DNA of 30,680 nucleotides from DALYLB01 sp046154695 (lineage in GTDB: Bacteria > Acidobacteriota > Blastocatellia > RBC074). The position numbers were made by a program, and so were the translations under genes. This document shows, in pieces, positions 25,539 to 30,680 of the stretch. The stretch's first letter is position 1; each line of letters opens with the position of its first letter. A model generated the notes under the pieces. The model ran no database searches, was not told the DNA's origin, and saw nothing but the letters and a program-made list of their open reading frames with translations. The stretch covers positions 1 to 30,680 of the forward strand of contig JBJXFI010000151.1 of assembly GCA_046154695.1 (NCBI GenBank), written 5' to 3'.

Positions 25539-27212
25539 ATGACTCTCACGCCAGGACTCGCACGCATCGGCTTGCTTTCACTGTTGGCCGTTTTCGCGCT
25601 GTTTCTTTCGATTTCGTTGATTGTTCCGTCAGGCAGGGCGACGGCATCCGGCGGCGCGCCCGAGCTATGGCGAATCGCGCCCGCGCCGCCGCGGGTCCCG
25701 GAGGCTGAGCGCCTCGCGGAATTGCGCAGCCGCCGCCAGGAAGTCATGAAGCGGATGGGGGACCTTTCGATGATGGTTCTCTTCAGCACCGAGCCGCGCG
25801 TCTATGCCAACGACGTCGATTACCATTACCGGCAGGAGAACAATCTCTATTATCTGACGGGCATCCGTCAGGACGGGGTGACGCTGGCGCTGATTCCAGG
25901 CGCGAAGCGCGCGCGGGAGGTTCTCTTTCTTCCCGAGCGGAATCCGTGGACCGAGACGTGGCAGGGCCGGATGATGAGCGCCGAAGAGGCCCGGACTCGC
26001 AGCGGGATTCAGGATGTATGGGACAGCCGCCAGTTCGGCGCCTTCATGGCGTCGCTGGATCCGCGCATGGAGCAGGTGATTGCCGCCCAGCCGCGCGGGC
26101 CGAAGCCGGCCGAGGAGCTGCGGCAGCAGTGGCGCGATGAGTATCAGGCGCTCGCCGACGGGCTGAAGGCGAATCAGGGGCGCCTCTATCTGCTGGCGCC
26201 CACAGGCGGCGACCTGCGCGAATATCGCCGCGAGGCGGAATGGGCCGCGAAGCTGGCGCCGCCGGGAGCTTCCGGCTGGAAAGTCGAGACGGCGCATCCG
26301 ATCTTCGCCGCGCTTCGTTTGCGCAAATCGCCCTGGGAGCTGCAGTTGATGCAGCATGCGGTGGACATCTCGGCCGAAGCCTTCCATCGCGCCTTTGCCG
26401 CCGCCACGCAATCGAGCTATGAGTACGAGGTGCAGGCAGAATTCGAATACACGTTCCGCCGCCGGAACGCCGACAACTGGGGCTATCCCTGCATCGTCGG
26501 CGCTGGCCCGAACGCGACGACGCTGCATTACATCACCAGCCAGGACGCGCTCGACAAGGGGAGCCTCCTCCTGATGGACTGCGCGGCGGAATACGACCAC
26601 TACACGGCCGATATCACGCGGACGATTCCGCTCGACGGAAAGTTCACGCGCGAGCAGGCCGAGATCTATCGGATCGTTTACGAGGCCCAGCAGGCCTCGA
26701 TCAGGGCGGTCCGTCCGGGCAATCTCGTCGGCACCCGGCGCGACGCGAGGATCTCGCCGGATTCGGTTCACGGCGCCTCGGTGCGGGTCATCAAGGAAGG
26801 CCTGCTTCGGCTGGGGCTGATCACGTCGAAGGAGAATGAGGAGTATCGCACCTGGTTTATGCACGGGACGAGCCACTGGCTCGGGATGAACGTTCATGAC
26901 GTCGGCGATTACGCGACGCCGCTCGCCCCGGGAATGGTCCTGACGGTCGAACCGGGCATCTACATTCGCCCCGACGCCCTCGACTCCCTGGCGAAGACTT
27001 CCGAAAACGCCCGCTTCATCGCGGCCGTGCGTCCGGCATTCGAGAAATACAGGGGGATCGGCGTCCGCATAGAGGACGACATCCTGGTCACGACCGGCGA
27101 GCCGCGGGTGATGTCCTCCGCCATTCCGCGGCGGCTCGAAGAGATCGAGGCGGCCATGGCCCGGCTGAAGCAGGAGCTGCGCCGCTCGGGCTGGCCCGTC
27201 GCGATGCGATGA
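25539..27212 (+). CDS. Exported M24 aminopeptidase P (Xaa-Pro aminopeptidase)
   Basis: About 557 residues from the ATG at 25539, where a signal peptide or anchor begins at once (LARIGLLSLLAVFALFLSIS). An ATG at 25467, overlapping the DUF979 stop, would add 24 residues and is the alternative start. Residues ~50-200 are an aminopeptidase-P N-domain (LFSTEPRVYANDVDYHYRQE). The C-terminal pita-bread catalytic domain keeps the dimetal ligands: the two Asp in LLMDCAAEYDHYTADITRT, the His in MHGTSHWLGMNVHDVGDY, the Glu in LTVEPGIYI and the Glu in GVRIEDDILVT. It removes N-terminal residues before proline. With an export signal, it would act in the periplasm, feeding the neighbouring putative DUF969/979 transporter. 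Confidence 0.9.
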   Translation: MTLTPGLARIGLLSLLAVFALFLSISLIVPSGRATASGGAPELWRIAPAPPRVPEAERLAELRSRRQEVMKRMGDLSMMVLFSTEPRVYANDVDYHYRQENNLYYLTGIRQDGVTLALIPGAKRAREVLFLPERNPWTETWQGRMMSAEEARTRSGIQDVWDSRQFGAFMASLDPRMEQVIAAQPRGPKPAEELRQQWRDEYQALADGLKANQGRLYLLAPTGGDLREYRREAEWAAKLAPPGASGWKVETAHPIFAALRLRKSPWELQLMQHAVDISAEAFHRAFAAATQSSYEYEVQAEFEYTFRRRNADNWGYPCIVGAGPNATTLHYITSQDALDKGSLLLMDCAAEYDHYTADITRTIPLDGKFTREQAEIYRIVYEAQQASIRAVRPGNLVGTRRDARISPDSVHGASVRVIKEGLLRLGLITSKENEEYRTWFMHGTSHWLGMNVHDVGDYATPLAPGMVLTVEPGIYIRPDALDSLAKTSENARFIAAVRPAFEKYRGIGVRIEDDILVTTGEPRVMSSAIPRRLEEIEAAMARLKQELRRSGWPVAMR

Positions 27213-27240
27213 TCCCGGGGCTCCTGATCGATTCGCGGAG

Positions 27241-27446
27241 GAGTCGTTCAGGTCGCGATGCGATACCCTGAAACAATGAAAAGCATGGTGGCACAAGCTG
27301 TCCAGCTTGTGCCGAGTGTGAGGATGCGCGTGATGAGTGCGGCGCCCACGCGCCGGAAACGATCTCGATCGAGGCCCGGTCTTTTTCCGTGAGTGCCTGG
27401 TGGATGCGGCACAAGCTGGACAGCTTGTGCCACTTTTTCCGAGGAG
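27241..27446 (+). repeat. Palindrome-ended dispersed repeat, copy 2
   Basis: Same element and orientation as at 9596-9808. Left palindrome 27290-27313, right palindrome 27408-27431, 94 bases apart; arms and loops are identical to copy 1. The left flank AGTCGTTCAGGTCGCG and the right flank TTTTTCCGAGGAG also match. It starts 28 bases after the peptidase stop and its right end overlaps the Shine-Dalgarno of the ACT gene. Confidence 0.85.
27441..27446 (+). promoter_or_regulatory. Shine-Dalgarno inside repeat copy 2
   Basis: GAGGAG, the same bases that end copy 1, followed by GCT and the ATG at 27450. The spacing is short (3 bases), so translation may be weak or the true start may differ. Confidence 0.5.
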
Positions 27447-27449
27447 GCT

Positions 27450-27875
27450 ATGCCCATACAGATTGATCTGCCCGAGACGCGATTTGCGATCGCGAGCGTT
27501 CCGCTCGAACACTACGCCGCGGTTGTCGGTTGCCTCGGCGCCGTGGAGGGGTTTGTTCAGATGACGCGCGACAAGGAAGAGATCACGCTGATTCTGGCGG
27601 AGGATCTCTGGCGGGAACTGGCGCCCCGGTTTCCCGGGGCGGTCGCGGAAGGACGGCGGCGATTGATCCGGTTCGACACCGTGCTCGATTTTTCGGTGGT
27701 CGGATTCATTGCCGAGGTGAGCGCGGCGCTGGCGGAAGCCGACATCAGCATTCTGAGCCTCTCGACGTATCGCACGGACGCCATCATGGTGCACGAGGCG
27801 CGGATCGACGACGCGGTCGCCGCGGCGAAACGCGCCCTGGCGACGCTGAGGTTCACGCGGCTGGCGCAGCATTGA
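27450..27875 (+). CDS. ACT-domain protein
   Basis: 141 residues from MPIQIDLPETRFAIASVPLE. Two ACT-like halves are visible: residues ~10-65, and ~70-135 with RFDTVLDFSVVGFIAEVSAA followed by ADISILSLSTYRTDAIMV, the typical ACT strand-helix-strand that binds an amino acid. It fits the small stand-alone ACT group sometimes called CASTOR/ACT_7. An in-frame start at 27393 would lie inside the repeat and is rejected. The gene stops 6 bases before the Cys/Met enzyme gene, so it may sense an amino acid for that pathway (inference). Confidence 0.85.
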   Translation: MPIQIDLPETRFAIASVPLEHYAAVVGCLGAVEGFVQMTRDKEEITLILAEDLWRELAPRFPGAVAEGRRRLIRFDTVLDFSVVGFIAEVSAALAEADISILSLSTYRTDAIMVHEARIDDAVAAAKRALATLRFTRLAQH

Positions 27876-27881
27876 GGAACG

Positions 27882-29069
<1,188 letters not shown>

Positions 29070-29100
29070 CGGATCGGGATGCGGGGCGGATAAAAAAACA

Positions 29101-29122
29101 GGAGAGATCTTGCGATCTCTCC
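29101..29122 (-). terminator. Hairpin with A-run on its left, best as a minus-strand terminator
   Basis: GGAGAGATC, loop TTGC, GATCTCTCC: a perfect 9-bp stem 31 bases after the Cys/Met enzyme stop. Seven A lie at 29092-29098, so on the minus strand the hairpin is followed by a T-run. On the plus strand only TTAAAGG follows. It could stop antisense transcripts entering the Cys/Met gene, or work in both directions weakly. Confidence 0.55.
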
Positions 29123-29471
<349 letters not shown>

Positions 29472-29873
29472 ATGGAAAACCGAGAATATTGCGGGATGGA
29501 GAATCTTGCGATCCGCGTTTCGATGTTGCCGCGGGACACGAATCCGGGAGGCACGATCTTCGGCGGGGTGATTCTCAGCCAGCTCGATCTGGCGGGAGGC
29601 ATCGAGGCGCGCAAGCACGCGGACAAGCTCTTTGTGACGGTGGCGATACGGGGCGTCGAGTTCATTGCGCCGGTCTTTGTGGGGGATGTGGTCAGTTTCT
29701 ACACGCACACGGTAAGAGTCGGCCGGACTTCGGTGACGGTCGGCATCATCGTCGAGGCGATGCGCTATCGGGACAGCGACAACATCGTGCGGGTGATGGA
29801 GGCCGAGGCCATCTATGTCGCGGTCGATGAGGGGCGCAAACCGATTCCGATCAAGGACGGGATGGCCGGCTGA
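29472..29873 (+). CDS. Acyl-CoA thioesterase, hotdog fold (YciA/ACOT type)
   Basis: 133 residues. The hotdog core reads LAIRVSMLPRDTNPGGTIFG, then GGVILSQLDLAGGIEARKHA with the catalytic Asp39 region, then VTVAIRGVEFIAPVFVGDVV and VRVGRTSVTVGIIVEA. It hydrolyses acyl-CoA esters to CoA and free acid. Three in-frame starts are possible: GTG at 29433, ATG at 29472 and ATG at 29496. None has a strong ribosome-binding site; 29472 is chosen because relatives begin about 8-15 residues before the conserved LAIR. It precedes the mtnB gene by 25 bases. Confidence 0.85.
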   Translation: MENREYCGMENLAIRVSMLPRDTNPGGTIFGGVILSQLDLAGGIEARKHADKLFVTVAIRGVEFIAPVFVGDVVSFYTHTVRVGRTSVTVGIIVEAMRYRDSDNIVRVMEAEAIYVAVDEGRKPIPIKDGMAG

Positions 29874-29898
29874 GGCGCGCCGCGGACATTTAAATACA

Positions 29899-30579
29899 AT
29901 GATTCAGGAAAAAGAGCAGGCTTCGACATCGTTCACGGCGGAATCGACCGTGGTCGGCGAGACCGCGCGGCGGCTGGCCGCCATCGGCGAGGGATTTCAC
30001 CGGCGCGGCTGGGTGCTCGGGACGAGTGGAAATTTCAGCGCCGTCCTGACCGAGCAGCCGCTTACCCTGCTGATCACGGCCAGCGGCCACGATAAGGGAG
30101 AGTTGACGCCGGATCGATTCGTCCGGCTCGATGAGCGGGGCGAGGTGATCGGGGGCGGCGGGAAGCCCTCGGATGAGACGCGGCTGCATCTGGCGCTCGT
30201 CCGGCGGCGCGGCGCGCGCGCCGTCCTGCACACTCACTCGGTCTGGGGAACGATCCTCTCGGACGCCTTCGCGGAGCGAGGCGGCATCGAACTGACCGGC
30301 TGGGAGATGCTCAAGGGGCTCGCGGGCGTTCGCACGCACGAACACCGCGAATGGCTGCCGGTCCTCGATAATTCGCAGGATATGGCCGCCCTTGCCGCGA
30401 AGCTCGAAGAGCTGCTCGACGCTCAGCCGGGCATGCACGGTTTCCTGCTGCGCGGCCACGGGCTCTACACCTGGGGGAAGAGCCTCGACGAAGCCCGGCG
30501 CCACATCGAGATTCTCGAATTTCTGCTCGAAGTGACGGGACGCATTCGCCCGGCGGGCGGCGACGCCCGGAAACAATGA
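29899..30579 (+). CDS. mtnB: Methylthioribulose-1-phosphate dehydratase (class II aldolase family)
   Basis: 226 residues. It dehydrates methylthioribulose-1-phosphate in the methionine salvage pathway. The Zn ligands are His111 and His113 (LHTHS) and His187 (RGHGLYTWGKS); Glu136 in ELTGWEMLKGL is the likely catalytic acid. GTSGNFSAVL near the N-terminus and LPVLDNSQDM are typical of MtnB rather than fuculose aldolases. The start at 29899 follows a conserved length; an in-frame upstream frame from 29815 overlaps the thioesterase and lacks resemblance. There is no clear Shine-Dalgarno. Its last codons (GGDARKQ and stop) lie inside the left edge of repeat copy 3, so the repeat inserted at, and supplies, its C-terminus. 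Confidence 0.88.
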   Translation: MIQEKEQASTSFTAESTVVGETARRLAAIGEGFHRRGWVLGTSGNFSAVLTEQPLTLLITASGHDKGELTPDRFVRLDERGEVIGGGGKPSDETRLHLALVRRRGARAVLHTHSVWGTILSDAFAERGGIELTGWEMLKGLAGVRTHEHREWLPVLDNSQDMAALAAKLEELLDAQPGMHGFLLRGHGLYTWGKSLDEARRHIEILEFLLEVTGRIRPAGGDARKQ

Positions 30580-30680
30580 AAGGCATGGTGGCACAAGCTG
30601 TCCAGCTTGTGCCGGGTGTGAGGGGGCGCGTGAATAGTCCGGCGGGGGGGGGCGCCGGAAGTGGTCTCGTTCGAGGCTCG
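30567..30680 (+). repeat. Palindrome-ended dispersed repeat, copy 3 (right end outside window)
   Basis: Same family and orientation as copies 1 and 2. The left palindrome is at 30590-30613 with the same arms and GTCC loop. The following block (GTGTGAGG, then GCGCCGGAAG and GGTCTCG) matches until the window ends. The right palindrome and any ribosome-binding site for the next gene are outside. Confidence 0.8.

Noticed and set aside
27393..27449. Longer N-terminus for the ACT protein
   Set aside because: The extra codons lie inside repeat copy 2 and read the same meaningless peptide as the matching frame in copy 1.
25665..27872. Long minus-strand open frame of 735 codons opposite the peptidase and ACT genes
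   Set aside because: It mirrors two clear plus-strand genes, is rich in Arg, His, Gln and Gly as expected of an antisense frame in high-GC DNA, and shows no family motif.

Overview
The window is high-GC, gene-dense bacterial chromosome. Two-membrane envelope genes (an HlyD-type periplasmic adaptor, an OmpA-like domain, several signal peptides) suggest a Gram-negative. The mix of stand-alone GlgP, a DUF969/DUF979 pair, and several families of short palindromic repeats fits an environmental lineage such as Acidobacteriota, but that is inference and no rRNA or marker gene is present to prove it.

Layout. (1) 1-6844: an envelope operon on the plus strand, made of a large MscS-type channel (5' end outside the window), an ABC ATPase, a double-FtsX permease and an HlyD-type adaptor, ending in a 35-codon relic of a LolD-like ATPase. 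(2) 6936-9455: alpha-glucan phosphorylase. (3) 9596-10657: a short repeat element followed directly by a receiver/HATPase regulator whose Shine-Dalgarno lies in the repeat end. (4) 10680-12363: three minus-strand genes: a retropepsin-like protein, a small secreted protein and a PRC-barrel protein. (5) 12812-16207: a cation/proton antiporter, the C-terminal relic of another ABC ATPase, and a DUF389 membrane protein with an OmpA-like C-terminus. (6) 16211-19625: an mscS gene and an SLC13/RCK transporter lying between two inverted copies of one repeat. (7) 19710-27212: aminotransferase, gamma-glutamyltranspeptidase-family protein, aldo/keto reductase (minus strand), DUF969, DUF979 and an M24 Xaa-Pro peptidase, which together look like peptide or amino-acid use. 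(8) 27241-30680: a second repeat copy, an ACT-domain protein, a Cys/Met-metabolism PLP enzyme, an acyl-CoA thioesterase, MtnB of methionine salvage, and a third repeat copy running off the window.

The most unusual features are the repeat family with self-palindromic inverted ends that supplies ribosome-binding sites, the repeat-bracketed two-gene transport cassette, the DUF389-OmpA fusion, two independent ABC-ATPase relics, and a GGT-family gene with no stop codon at its natural end. No tRNA, rRNA, CRISPR array, transposase or phage gene was recognised.
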